Source: SYAN01 sp049459795 | GTDB lineage: Bacteria; Actinomycetota; Actinomycetes; Nanopelagicales; Nanopelagicaceae | Reading direction: 5' to 3' | DNA: 64,000 nucleotides | NCBI GenBank assembly: GCA_049459795.1 | Contig: JBMUDS010000001.1 | Location: 1 to 64,000, forward strand | Shown: piece by piece, positions 33,044 to 40,890 of the stretch | How positions within the stretch are numbered: position 1 is the stretch's first letter | Layout: the number at the start of each line of letters is the position of its first letter | Notes under the pieces: model-generated | The model's database searches: none | What the model was told of the DNA's origin: nothing | What the model saw: the letters and a program-made list of their open reading frames with translations, nothing else | Program-made: the position numbers and the translations under genes

Positions 33044-33844
33044 TCAGCGCTGTTTTACTCGCAGATTCATCCCAATACGTCGAACCCAGGGACGTGGCAT
33101 ATAGCGCGCGATGCCACTGATGATCTTGTAATGCCATCCAGGGACTGAGACTGCTTTTCCAGAATGAAGATCACGCCACGCGATCTCAGTCACTTCATCG
33201 GCACTCATCCAGAGGAAGTTCGGCAAGCCGGACATCTTCATCCGGCCACGTTGATGGAACTCAGTGCGAGTGAAGCCCGGACAGAGCGCCATCACTTTGA
33301 TCTTCGTTCCCGAGAGTTCAGTATGAAGTGATTCAGAGAGGACAGTGAGATAGGACTTCGCTGCACTATATGTACCACCTGCGATCCAGCTTGCCACACT
33401 CGAGACATTGATGATGAGAAGTTCACGGTCTTTTGCGTTATTGCCCTCGGAATCACTCAGCGCTCGATGAGTCAATCGAAGTGGCGCCGTAACCAAGACC
33501 GAGAGAAGGTCCTTCTCTTGTTCCAGCTTCGATCTCGTGAAACCCTTGTTGATACCGAAACCGGCGTTATTGATGAGTACCGAGACACCTGTTGATACCT
33601 CTCTCTCGACGAGGGAGATGCCTGCATCAGTTGCGAGATCGGCTTGGAGTACAGTGACGTCGATTCCTGGATGAGCGCTCTTGAGCTCAGTCCGTTGTGA
33701 TTCGAGTCGTTCGAGGTCACGCGCGACGAGAATCAAGTCATAGCCTTCTCGCGCAAGGAGAGAGACGAATGAGGCACCGATACCTGCAGTCGCTCCCGTG
33801 ACGAGAGCGCGACCTTTCCTATCGTTCGAGTAATCAGGTGCCAT
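33044..33844 (-). CDS. SDR-family short-chain dehydrogenase
   Basis: A 266-residue classical SDR, of the DltE/YqjQ-like branch. TGATAGIGASF (about 17-27) binds the dinucleotide, NNAGFG near residue 91 is the NNAG motif, and SVASWIAGGTYSAAKSYL carries Ser and the catalytic YxxxK (YSAAK). The substrate is unknown. The ATG has TATGAT 8 bases upstream. It lies 18 bases behind the saccharopine-dehydrogenase-like gene and may be partly cotranscribed with it. Confidence 0.85.
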   Translation of the reverse strand: MAPDYSNDRKGRALVTGATAGIGASFVSLLAREGYDLILVARDLERLESQRTELKSAHPGIDVTVLQADLATDAGISLVEREVSTGVSVLINNAGFGINKGFTRSKLEQEKDLLSVLVTAPLRLTHRALSDSEGNNAKDRELLIINVSSVASWIAGGTYSAAKSYLTVLSESLHTELSGTKIKVMALCPGFTRTEFHQRGRMKMSGLPNFLWMSADEVTEIAWRDLHSGKAVSVPGWHYKIISGIARYMPRPWVRRIGMNLRVKQR

Positions 33845-33862
33845 AGTTTGGAATCATACGAT

Positions 33863-35092
33863 TCACTTGATGATTGATGAAGCGTCCTCTTCGCGGATCT
33901 TCCACTCCGCGCCATATTCGGGCAGGAGCGCGAGAAATGGCTTCGAATCGAACCACTCCGGCCCATTGACTCCACCTGCAGGCTTCCATTCACCACGGTG
34001 GATCAACTCCATTGCGATGACTGGGTTGATCGCGGTCTGCCAGACAACAGCCTGATCGCCATACTCTTTCATCGACCATTCGTTATCGACGACGCTATAG
34101 ATATAGACAGCTTTCGGCTCTCCTGCTTTATCCAAACCTTTGACCAAGATTCCCGCGCACGTCTTTCCGCGCATCCTCTCGCCAAGTGTTGCAGGGTCAG
34201 GAAGCGATGCAGCGAGGAGGTCACGAGGAGAGACGGAGATTCCTTGGACGTCCACATTCTCTTTCTTGGAGAGACCGAGCATGTTGATGGTCTTTAAGAT
34301 CTCGATGAATTCGGTTCCGAGTCCGTACTTGAAGTTCACTTTCTTCGCATCGATCTTCTGTGGAATCAAGATGACTTCCTCGTGTTCGACGTTGACGCAC
34401 TCAACTGGGCCGATACCTTCAGGGAAATCAAAGAAGTCAGGTTCGCTAAATGGTTCGGTCGTGAACCAACCACGTCCATCCTCCCAAACGATAGGAGGAT
34501 TGAGACATTCTTCGATCGTGGTCCAAATCGAGAACGATGGCGCGAAGTCATACCCCTCGACTGTGAGATTGGATCCATCGAGAACCGTGATCGAATCGAT
34601 CCGAGAGAAGAGTTCATCATTGGCGTAGCGAGCGAATACATCACTCATACCTGGCTCCACACCGATACCGATTAATGCATAGATATTGCGCTCGGACCAG
34701 TTCCAGTCACGAGCGAATTGTTCATCGCCCAACTTCACACCTGTCTCGCTGTAGGGATAGAGCGGATGTGGTCTTGAAAGTGACATCGCCATGTCCATGT
34801 AGTTGGTGTTCTCGATCTCACAGGCGAGGAAGATGGGCATCACGTAGCGAGGATCGACCGCATTGATGACTACATCTGGCTTGCTTTGGCGGATCAACTC
34901 TCGGATATCTTCGAGCTCCGCGGCATTGACTTCAGCGGCCGAGAACCGATCATCATCGAGACGTGAAGCAGCCTCTTGGGCACGTGTGAGAGTGCGATCT
35001 GCGATCACCATCGAGGTGATGAAGGACCTACGAGATGCGATGTTGGCGATCGCACGACCAACACCACCTGCACCTATTACTAGGGCTTTCAT
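33863..35092 (-). CDS. Saccharopine dehydrogenase-fold oxidoreductase
   Basis: A 409-residue NAD(P) enzyme. MKALVIGAGGVGRAIANIASRR is the Rossmann start. GIGVEPGMSDVFARYA near residue 145 is the family core segment. The length (about 400 residues) is closer to bacterial carboxynorspermidine/saccharopine dehydrogenase-like proteins than to homospermidine synthase. Possible roles are polyamine synthesis through a carboxy-intermediate or lysine/saccharopine metabolism; sequence alone does not decide. The leader is about 30 bases, with GGAG 11 bases before the ATG and a possible -10 box TATACC upstream. Confidence 0.75.
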   Translation of the reverse strand: MKALVIGAGGVGRAIANIASRRSFITSMVIADRTLTRAQEAASRLDDDRFSAAEVNAAELEDIRELIRQSKPDVVINAVDPRYVMPIFLACEIENTNYMDMAMSLSRPHPLYPYSETGVKLGDEQFARDWNWSERNIYALIGIGVEPGMSDVFARYANDELFSRIDSITVLDGSNLTVEGYDFAPSFSIWTTIEECLNPPIVWEDGRGWFTTEPFSEPDFFDFPEGIGPVECVNVEHEEVILIPQKIDAKKVNFKYGLGTEFIEILKTINMLGLSKKENVDVQGISVSPRDLLAASLPDPATLGERMRGKTCAGILVKGLDKAGEPKAVYIYSVVDNEWSMKEYGDQAVVWQTAINPVIAMELIHRGEWKPAGGVNGPEWFDSKPFLALLPEYGAEWKIREEDASSIIK

Positions 35093-35133
35093 GAGAAAAA
35101 CAACTCCAAACGTTTAACAGGAGGGTATATGCA

Positions 35134-35184
35134 ATGGGAAAATGGGGCAAATCAAGTCATGCGTACAGTGACTACAATTTGTGA
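35134..35184 (+). CDS. Possible 16-codon micro-ORF
   Basis: A perfect AGGAGGG (35119-35125) is followed after 8 bases by ATG and a 16-codon frame (MGKWGKSSHAYSDYNL). A competing ATG at 35129 in another frame is only 3 bases from the Shine-Dalgarno. No known family. The sequence also overlaps the minus-strand promoter of the saccharopine-dehydrogenase-like gene, so the match may be coincidental. Confidence 0.2.
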   Translation: MGKWGKSSHAYSDYNL

Positions 35185-35195
35185 ATAATTTTCAC
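35181..35195. promoter_or_regulatory. Inverted repeat upstream of tRNA-Arg
   Basis: GTGAA-TAATT-TTCAC is a 5-bp perfect inverted repeat about 30 bases before tRNA-Arg, and GTGAAT recurs at 35215-35220. It could be a regulator site in the tRNA promoter region. Confidence 0.25.
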
Positions 35196-35224
35196 TTCAC
35201 GCTTAAAGAAATATGTGAATGCAA

Positions 35225-35297
35225 GTCCCTGTAGCTCAGTGGATAGAGCGACCGCCTCCTAAGCGGTAGGTCGCAGGTTCAACTCCTGCCAGGGACG
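35225..35297 (+). tRNA. tRNA-Arg(CCT)
   Basis: A complete cloverleaf: acceptor GTCCCTG/CAGGGAC, D arm GCTC/GAGC, anticodon stem ACCGC/GCGGT with loop CTCCTAA (anticodon CCT, reading AGG), and T arm GCAGG-TTCAACT-CCTGC. The discriminator is G and CCA is not encoded, unlike tRNA-Thr. Confidence 0.95.
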
Positions 35298-35301
35298 CAC
35301 A

Positions 35302-35326
35302 AGATCTTTATCGATGATAAAGATCT
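35302..35326. terminator. Hairpin after tRNA-Arg
   Basis: A perfect 11-bp stem (35302-35312 and 35316-35326) with a 3-base loop GAT. It lies between tRNA-Arg and the convergent secreted-protein gene and could end both transcripts. Confidence 0.65.
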
Positions 35327-35348
35327 CTTGAACGTGAAAGCTAGAAAA

Positions 35349-36683
35349 CTATTTGCTCGCTGACCAGACTAGTTTCTTTGACTTTGCTTTCTTTGATTTG
35401 CCCACTGCGGCTTTACAAGTCAAATTTCGAATCTGTGCACCACGTGTAACGCAGCGCGTTCCTTTCTTGACTAAGACCTTTACACTCAACTTCGTCGTCG
35501 AGTATGTGAAGTCATATCCGAAGATATTGACTTTCCCGTCTCTGTAATTGACTGAGGTTGTCGCGACTTTGCTCTGACCCTCTTCATCGTAGATTTCAAG
35601 TCTTATCGATGACGTCAGACTCGGATCGATACCCCACAGACAGCGAGCAGTCTCTTCCAAGAGTGAGGTTTGGTAGTACCCACGCCAAATAGTCTTTCCA
35701 TCGGGCCAGTAATGAAGCGAGCCGACATTCACATCAAGTGTTCCAGTTTGGGGATTCCAATTCGGCTGGCCACCTGTCATTCCATTGAATGAGTAGAAGA
35801 TCGGCCCGTTGACATAACAGGCACTATCAAGTTCTTGGTAGATCTGGGGATCCCAGACGAACAGGTCGAAGGATGTCGATACCCACGCGGGTCTATCTTT
35901 CTCTTGAGGGTCATCTTCATTGAGTGTGAAGGATTGTCCAAGCATCGCCTTACCGGTCAACGTCCAACGAAGTGCACCTTTTCCAAGCTCTTGCAATTCC
36001 AGGTTCGCTTCACGCATGCGGGCCCGAACGATGGCGGGCGAGATCCACGAAGTTTTGAAGACCAGCCTCATGGTGAGGTTCTCAGGGATGACGACCGGTT
36101 CCGCACACCAATCGTCAGGCCTTGGGCCAGGCAGACACCCGTAGAGATCGTCTTTTGATGCACGTGCTCGTTCACTCTTTGGCACCAGCTCCAAACCCAT
36201 TTGCATTCCAGCAGAACCAGGTGCTGCTTTGTCGCTTCCCATCTTGCCGTCGAAACGCACCTCAACGGGAGCTCCGTTATAGGTAAGTCCTGGAACTTCC
36301 CAAAATGTCGAATGCCACGCGACCGGACCGACTCCTTGCAAAGTCATCATCTCTGTCGTCGCTCTCGTAAAGGACGCTTCGCGGAACGTTCCATCGCTTT
36401 CGACGAGTCCGAAGGACTCAATACAGTCGAGTTGATCATCTCGCTCACATGCGAGGAAGAAGGTCAGCTGATCGGGATTTATGGGTGGCCTGCGACCATA
36501 TTGATCAAGTGTGACGTCGTCAGAGGTCGAGGCGCGGGACCAATTGAGTGGGATCGCGGTCTCTTGGATCTGTGTAGGTTGCCATTCAGAGGAAGTCTCA
36601 GCGAATGATCCTTGGAACGGAAGGAGTGCGATCAGCAGCGCTAGCGTCACGGTGAACTTCCCACGTTTCAGGAAACCTGACAT
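35349..36683 (-). CDS. Large secreted protein of unknown function, 444 aa
   Basis: No family is recognised. A Sec signal peptide (about residues 1-29, GKFTVTLALLIALLPFQGSFA) is followed by a long, probably beta-rich region with Trp, Tyr and several Cys pairs (for example FLACERDDQLDC and YGCLPGPRPDDWC). The end is very basic: VLVKKGTRCVTRGAQIRNLTC followed by a Lys-rich tail ending KKLVWSASK. This last unit resembles the N-terminal module of the secreted coiled-coil protein at 32.2 kb. It is likely an extracellular or wall-associated protein. Base use looks less GATC-rich than in the flanking core genes, but I could not measure this. It lies beside tRNA-Arg. Confidence 0.7.
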   Translation of the reverse strand: MSGFLKRGKFTVTLALLIALLPFQGSFAETSSEWQPTQIQETAIPLNWSRASTSDDVTLDQYGRRPPINPDQLTFFLACERDDQLDCIESFGLVESDGTFREASFTRATTEMMTLQGVGPVAWHSTFWEVPGLTYNGAPVEVRFDGKMGSDKAAPGSAGMQMGLELVPKSERARASKDDLYGCLPGPRPDDWCAEPVVIPENLTMRLVFKTSWISPAIVRARMREANLELQELGKGALRWTLTGKAMLGQSFTLNEDDPQEKDRPAWVSTSFDLFVWDPQIYQELDSACYVNGPIFYSFNGMTGGQPNWNPQTGTLDVNVGSLHYWPDGKTIWRGYYQTSLLEETARCLWGIDPSLTSSIRLEIYDEEGQSKVATTSVNYRDGKVNIFGYDFTYSTTKLSVKVLVKKGTRCVTRGAQIRNLTCKAAVGKSKKAKSKKLVWSASK

Positions 36684-36783
36684 AACTACCTACTTCGCTC
36701 CGATACGAGTAGGGTACAAAGAGAAGGTGGATTTTGGCTACGGTTTTCTCCGCTAGAGAAATTACTAACTGTGTTACAGCGAA

Positions 36784-36798
36784 GAGCGCGCAACGCTC
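36784..36798 (-). terminator. Weak hairpin after purU
   Basis: GAGCG-CGCAA-CGCTC follows the purU stop on the minus strand. The stem is only 5 bp, without a T-run. The remainder of the 117-base gap holds the promoter region of the secreted-protein gene (possible -10 TACCCT on the minus strand). Confidence 0.3.
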
Positions 36799-36800
36799 GC

Positions 36801-37640
36801 TCAGCGAAAGACGATAGTCCTTCCGTTCACCTCAAAGATCCGATCTTCTGCATACCAGCGAACGGCACGGGCAAGAACTCGTCGTTCGATATCTCTTCCC
36901 AACGAGATCATCTCTTCCAGCGTTGCACTGTGATCTATATGTGCCACATCCTGCTCGATGATCGGACCTTCATCTAAGTCTGCTGTGACGAAGTGTGCCG
37001 TCGCACCGATGATCTTGACGCCCTTGTCGAATGCCTGGTGATAAGGCTTCGCTCCCTTGAAGCTCGGCAAGAAGGAGTGGTGGATATTGATGATCTTCCC
37101 TTGATGTTGGCTGCAGAATCCCGAAGAGAGGACTTGCATGAACCTTGCAAGGACGATGAAGTCGATCTGCTTTTCATTGATCAGCGACGTGATCTCGGTT
37201 TCGCTCGTCTCTCGAGTCGTAGGGGAGAAGTCGATTTCCTTGAAGGTGATTCCGTGACCTTCGACCAGAGTCTGCAGATCAGGGTGATTGGAGATGACGA
37301 TCGGGATTTCAATGGGCAGTTCACCGATTTCATGGAGATAGAGGAGATCTCTCAAGCAGTGGCTCTCCTTGGAGACAGCAACAAGCGCACGTTTTCTCGT
37401 TGAGCTTTCTCGCAGCGTGATCCTTGGTGAGAATTTTGCGAGCGAAGAGTCGAAGAGACCCTTCACGTGATGAAGCGATGATTCGGTAAGGAAGCGAGTA
37501 CGCATCACGAAAGTATCAGAGAGAGGATCGGTGAACTGTTGGTTCTCTAAGATGTTCCCGTCACATTCAAGGATGGCTGATGTGATCGCATAGACGATCC
37601 CTGGTCGATCCTCACAGGTCAGCGTCGCTACGAGATCCAT
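36801..37640 (-). CDS. purU: Formyltetrahydrofolate deformylase
   Basis: A 279-residue enzyme that hydrolyses 10-formyl-THF to formate and THF, feeding formate to purine synthesis and balancing folate pools. Residues 1-80 are an ACT-like regulatory domain (LTCEDRPGIVYAIT). The catalytic domain has INIHHSFLPSFKGAKPYHQAF and GATAHFVTADLDEGPIIEQDV, with the Asn-His-Asp active site. A longer frame with a TTG at 37670 overlaps the MMPL stop, but the ATG at 37640 is preferred: TAGAAT lies 5 bases before it, and the length then matches known PurU (about 280). Confidence 0.93.
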   Translation of the reverse strand: MDLVATLTCEDRPGIVYAITSAILECDGNILENQQFTDPLSDTFVMRTRFLTESSLHHVKGLFDSSLAKFSPRITLRESSTRKRALVAVSKESHCLRDLLYLHEIGELPIEIPIVISNHPDLQTLVEGHGITFKEIDFSPTTRETSETEITSLINEKQIDFIVLARFMQVLSSGFCSQHQGKIINIHHSFLPSFKGAKPYHQAFDKGVKIIGATAHFVTADLDEGPIIEQDVAHIDHSATLEEMISLGRDIERRVLARAVRWYAEDRIFEVNGRTIVFR

Positions 37641-37666
37641 GATGGATTCTATTCTCCCGACGTATG

Positions 37667-39763
37667 TCAATGTTGGATCGAGAAGCGCTTCAGCGCTTTA
37701 GGCGCCCACCAATTCCAATCTCCGAAGAGTCTCATCAGAGCAGGAACTAAGAGGCCGCGAATCACAGTCGCATCGAGCAGGATGGCGAATGCGATGCCGA
37801 AGCCCATCATCTTGATCGAGGTGACACCACTGATGATGAAGATCCCGAAGACTGTCGCGAGTAAGAGGGCTGCAGCGGTGATGATCCTTGCTGAACGTTG
37901 GAGTCCGAAGGCGACTGCATCCTCGTTGTTACGCCCACTCTCGTACTCCTCTTTGATGCGAGCGAGTAGGAAGACCTCATAGTCCATCGAAAGACCGAAT
38001 GCCACGATCGCGATCAGGATGACGGTACTGGTATCGAGCGTTCCTGTGACCGTGAAGTCACCGACGAGGAAGTTGAGGTGTCCATTGATGAAGATATAGG
38101 TAAGAACACCCATCGTCGCTGCGAGAGAGGCGAAATTGAGCAGGACCGCCTTGATTGGCAATAAGAAAGAGCCAGTGAAGAGGAAGAGCAAGATCAATAC
38201 AGTCGTGAGGATCCATATCAGCACCCATGGCAGAGTGCGTGAGGTGGCTCCTTGCGTATCGGCGTAATCCGCTGCGACACCACCTACGAGTGAATCGATG
38301 CCTACTAATAGCTCTCTTACATCTGCGATCAAGGCTTCTGCCTCAGGTGTCCTTGGTGGCATGGAATGGATCGCAACGAGTCGAGCGGCATCACCTACTT
38401 GGATAATCTGGTCGACACGTACGATGCCTTCGACTTGAGCAAGTTCGCCACGGAAATTCTCGATGGCATCGAGTTCATCTGTCGCGGTCGGGAAGACGAT
38501 CTCGATCGGGTTGCTCTCTTGTCCAGGGAAGTTCTCTGCGATGAATGCTGCTGATGCCGCCGCAGGATTATCTGCAGGGAGAACCCGAGAATCGACGAGC
38601 GAGAACTTCACGTCAGCAATAGGTGCGATCAATATGCCAAGTCCTACCGTTGTTGCGATGACGACCGAGATCGGTTTGCGCATCACGAAGCGTGCGATCT
38701 TCGCCCATCCACCATCATCCTTGACCACAAGGCTGCTCTTTCTGATCAATCCTTTGTTGATTCGATCACCAAGGATCATCATGATCGCTGGAAGTGGAAT
38801 CAGTGCTCCCGCAACTGCAAGTGCGACGACGGCGACACCGGAGTAACCCATCGATTTGAAGAAGTTCTGCGGGAAGAAGACCATCGATGCAAGGGTCAGG
38901 ATGACTGTCAATCCAGAGAAGAAGACAGTCTTGCCTGCGGTCTTGATAGTGGTGATGACGGCCTCTTCTTTGGGCGAACCGCGCCAGAGTTCTTCACGAA
39001 AACGATTGACCATGAGAAGCGCATAATCGATGCCGAGTCCAAGCCCAAGTCCAGTGGTCAAGTTCAGAGCGAAGATCGATACATCGGTGGTGAAGGTGAG
39101 TAAGAACAAGGCGAAGAAAGTTCCGAGGATCGCGGTGACACCGACCATGAGCGGCATCGCAGCAGCCACCATCGCACCGAAGATCAAGAGGAGAAGGATG
39201 AATGTGATCGGGATGGAAATCGCTTCGGCGATCTTCAGATCATCTTGGATCTTGCCATTGATGGCATTTGCGAAGATCGCGGTACCAGATGTATCGACAT
39301 CAAGTCCCTCGAAGTCTCGGTCATATCGAGACTGGTAGTAGCCGCCGGCGCTGTCGATCTTCGAGAAGTCGCTGGCTTTCAAGTAGACGAATATGAAGGC
39401 GCTTTTGCCATCGAGCGCACGAAGTGAGGGAGCGTTCGTCGACCAATATGAGATGACATTCTCGGCGCTTCGCTCGGAACGGAGTTGTGCTTCGAGTCGT
39501 AGCGCTCGCTCCCGAACGGACAGGTCATCGACATCGGTATCGGACTTGACGATAAGTACGACTGCCGGATCCTTGACTTGGAACGTGTCCTCGAGATATT
39601 CCCAGGCTTTGATCGAGTCGGAATTCGGATCGCTATATCCACCCGAGTCGAACTTCGCAAAGACTTGAGCGCCGATTCCACCCGCGACCAAGATCGCGAC
39701 GAGATACGCGCTCAACATCATCTTGCTCCGCGCAACGATCAACCGCCCGAGACGTGCGAACAC
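37667..39763 (-). CDS. MMPL/RND-family transporter
   Basis: A 698-residue membrane protein with two repeats, each a single helix, a large extracytoplasmic loop and about five helices (repeat 1 about residues 10-330, repeat 2 about 365-690). It is the MMPL type: TGLGLGLGIDYALLMVNRFREEL and FGLSMDYEVFLLARIKEEYESG carry the conserved GxGxDY / SMDYE helix motifs with Asp-Tyr pairs used in proton relay. It probably exports lipids or other hydrophobic compounds. The start is GTG with GAGG about 8 bases upstream. Confidence 0.9.
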   Translation of the reverse strand: MFARLGRLIVARSKMMLSAYLVAILVAGGIGAQVFAKFDSGGYSDPNSDSIKAWEYLEDTFQVKDPAVVLIVKSDTDVDDLSVRERALRLEAQLRSERSAENVISYWSTNAPSLRALDGKSAFIFVYLKASDFSKIDSAGGYYQSRYDRDFEGLDVDTSGTAIFANAINGKIQDDLKIAEAISIPITFILLLLIFGAMVAAAMPLMVGVTAILGTFFALFLLTFTTDVSIFALNLTTGLGLGLGIDYALLMVNRFREELWRGSPKEEAVITTIKTAGKTVFFSGLTVILTLASMVFFPQNFFKSMGYSGVAVVALAVAGALIPLPAIMMILGDRINKGLIRKSSLVVKDDGGWAKIARFVMRKPISVVIATTVGLGILIAPIADVKFSLVDSRVLPADNPAAASAAFIAENFPGQESNPIEIVFPTATDELDAIENFRGELAQVEGIVRVDQIIQVGDAARLVAIHSMPPRTPEAEALIADVRELLVGIDSLVGGVAADYADTQGATSRTLPWVLIWILTTVLILLFLFTGSFLLPIKAVLLNFASLAATMGVLTYIFINGHLNFLVGDFTVTGTLDTSTVILIAIVAFGLSMDYEVFLLARIKEEYESGRNNEDAVAFGLQRSARIITAAALLLATVFGIFIISGVTSIKMMGFGIAFAILLDATVIRGLLVPALMRLFGDWNWWAPKALKRFSIQH

Positions 39764-39801
39764 CTAAGCATCCTCTTTCCTTGACTTGTCCTACTCGCTC
39801 G

Positions 39802-39807
39802 TAGACT
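39802..39807 (+). promoter_or_regulatory. -10 box TAGACT of the microprotein gene
   Basis: TTGACT (39781-39786) and TAGACT are 15 bases apart, and the -10 box ends 7 bases before the ATG. This is one of the best promoter matches in the window, placed before a 36-codon frame. Confidence 0.55.
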
Positions 39808-39814
39808 TATCTCC

Positions 39815-39925
39815 ATGAGCGAACTGATTCCGAACATCACAAGTGATGAGATCGATCTTGAATCAGATGAAGCTGGTCGTGAATCCGAGATCAAGCGCGA
39901 GAAGCCACCACATCACGGTGATTGA
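39815..39925 (+). CDS. 36-residue acidic microprotein
   Basis: A short gene between the MMPL and fmdB genes. The protein is acidic in its first half (MSELIPNITSDEIDLESDEAGRE) and ends KREKPPHHGD. There is no membrane helix or Cys. It is supported by a strong promoter with leaderless spacing and by an isolated, gap-filling position with both neighbours on the other strand. No function can be assigned; the acidic first half and Pro-His-His end suggest a small binding protein or a metal-linked peptide, but this is speculation. Confidence 0.5.
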   Translation: MSELIPNITSDEIDLESDEAGRESEIKREKPPHHGD

Positions 39926-39948
39926 AGGGATTGCAAAGATCCTTCTGG

Positions 39949-40242
39949 TCAATCACTCGAGGTAGTCGCTGGAGTGCTCTTAGATTCGGTCTTCGTTTCA
40001 CTCTTACCGTCACTCTTACTTTCACTTTTGGTCTCACTCTTGGATGAAGTGCTCGAAGTCGATGCACTACGCGAATCGGTCTTATAGAAGCCTGAGCCTT
40101 TGAAGACTATTCCCACAGAGTTGTAGACCTTCCGTACTGCCCCCGGACATTTCTCACAGGTGCTGATCGCATCATCAGAGAATGATTGGACTACCTCGAA
40201 CTCATGACCGCATGCGGTACAGAGATATTGGTAGGTGGGCAT
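39949..40242 (-). CDS. FmdB-family zinc-ribbon protein
   Basis: A 97-residue protein. The N-terminus MPTYQYLCTACGHEFEVVQ with CTAC and CEKC is the FmdB/CxxC zinc ribbon, followed by GSGFYKTD. Residues 58-97 are a low-complexity Ser/Lys/Thr/Glu tail with repeated SKSETKSES units. A role as a regulator has been proposed for the family without firm proof. The long frame continuing upstream to 40707 is a shadow of the CopC-like gene; the ATG at 40242 has TACAAT 6 bases upstream. Confidence 0.85.
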   Translation of the reverse strand: MPTYQYLCTACGHEFEVVQSFSDDAISTCEKCPGAVRKVYNSVGIVFKGSGFYKTDSRSASTSSTSSKSETKSESKSDGKSETKTESKSTPATTSSD

Positions 40243-40248
40243 GGCGTG

Positions 40249-40254
40249 ATTGTA
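40249..40254 (-). promoter_or_regulatory. -10 box TACAAT, leaderless fmdB start
   Basis: TACAAT on the minus strand ends 6 bases before the fmdB ATG, without a Shine-Dalgarno. Confidence 0.55.
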
Positions 40255-40297
40255 GAAAAAGTGGTGATGGAAGACGAATCGAGAGGATACTGAGCGC

Positions 40298-40846
40298 ATG
40301 ATCTCGGTACGGCAACGGTTGATCGCCACGATGGCATTCTCATTCGTCGTGATGAGCTCCCTGACTGCGACTGCCGTCGAGGTGGTCTCTACCTCACCGA
40401 GTATCGATGGAACCATCGCGGTGAGCCCAAATTTTGTCTCTGTCACGGCAGACCAAGAGCTTTTGGAGTTCGGCAACGAACTGGTTGTGATCTCGCCTTC
40501 GAATGAACGAGTCGATGATGGATTGCTCACTGTCACCGGCTCGACGATCTCAGTCGGGGTGACGGAATTGCGGGAATCAGGAAAGTACTTGGTCGAGTAT
40601 GAATTGCTCATCGCTGATGAGGCGCCAGTCTTTGGAAATTTCTCATTCACTTTCCAAGCACCACCATCGATAGATGAAGTTGAGGAGTCACCGACTCCGG
40701 ACTCCAATGGAACGAGCGATGATGTTCAATCCCGTGAAGTAGGGAGCAGTACCACTGACTATCTCGTCATCGGATTGTTGGTCTTCACCTTCTTCATATT
40801 GATGTGGTTAGCGCGATTCGCCCGGTCGACCTTCCGTAAGGAGTAG
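40298..40846 (+). CDS. CopC-like exported protein lacking copper ligands
   Basis: A 182-residue protein with a signal peptide (about 1-26), a CopC/YcnJ beta-sandwich (about 27-122: VVSTSPSIDGTIAVSPNFVSV... GNFSFTFQAPP), an acidic Ser/Thr linker and a C-terminal membrane anchor (about 155-175, LVIGLLVFTFFILMWLARF). Known CopC proteins begin the mature chain with His (HA.L..S.P) and have a second ligand in SADGHPV. Here the start is VEVVSTSP and the second site reads IADEAPV, so both usual histidines are absent. The gene is immediately upstream of CopD-CtaG, which supports the family call but leaves copper binding doubtful. Confidence 0.75.
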   Translation: MISVRQRLIATMAFSFVVMSSLTATAVEVVSTSPSIDGTIAVSPNFVSVTADQELLEFGNELVVISPSNERVDDGLLTVTGSTISVGVTELRESGKYLVEYELLIADEAPVFGNFSFTFQAPPSIDEVEESPTPDSNGTSDDVQSREVGSSTTDYLVIGLLVFTFFILMWLARFARSTFRKE

Positions 40847-40890
40847 CCCTGCTTCTCGTAGCGATCGATTATCTTCCCGTCATCTTCGGG

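Noticed and set aside
35225..36800. Integration at tRNA-Arg bringing in the 444-residue secreted protein
   Set aside because: No integrase and no duplicate of the tRNA 3' end could be found in the next few kilobases.
40243..40707. N-terminal extension of fmdB by about 155 residues
   Set aside because: It is antisense to the CopC-like gene and low in family resemblance. The FmdB domain starts exactly at the ATG at 40242, which has its own -10 box.
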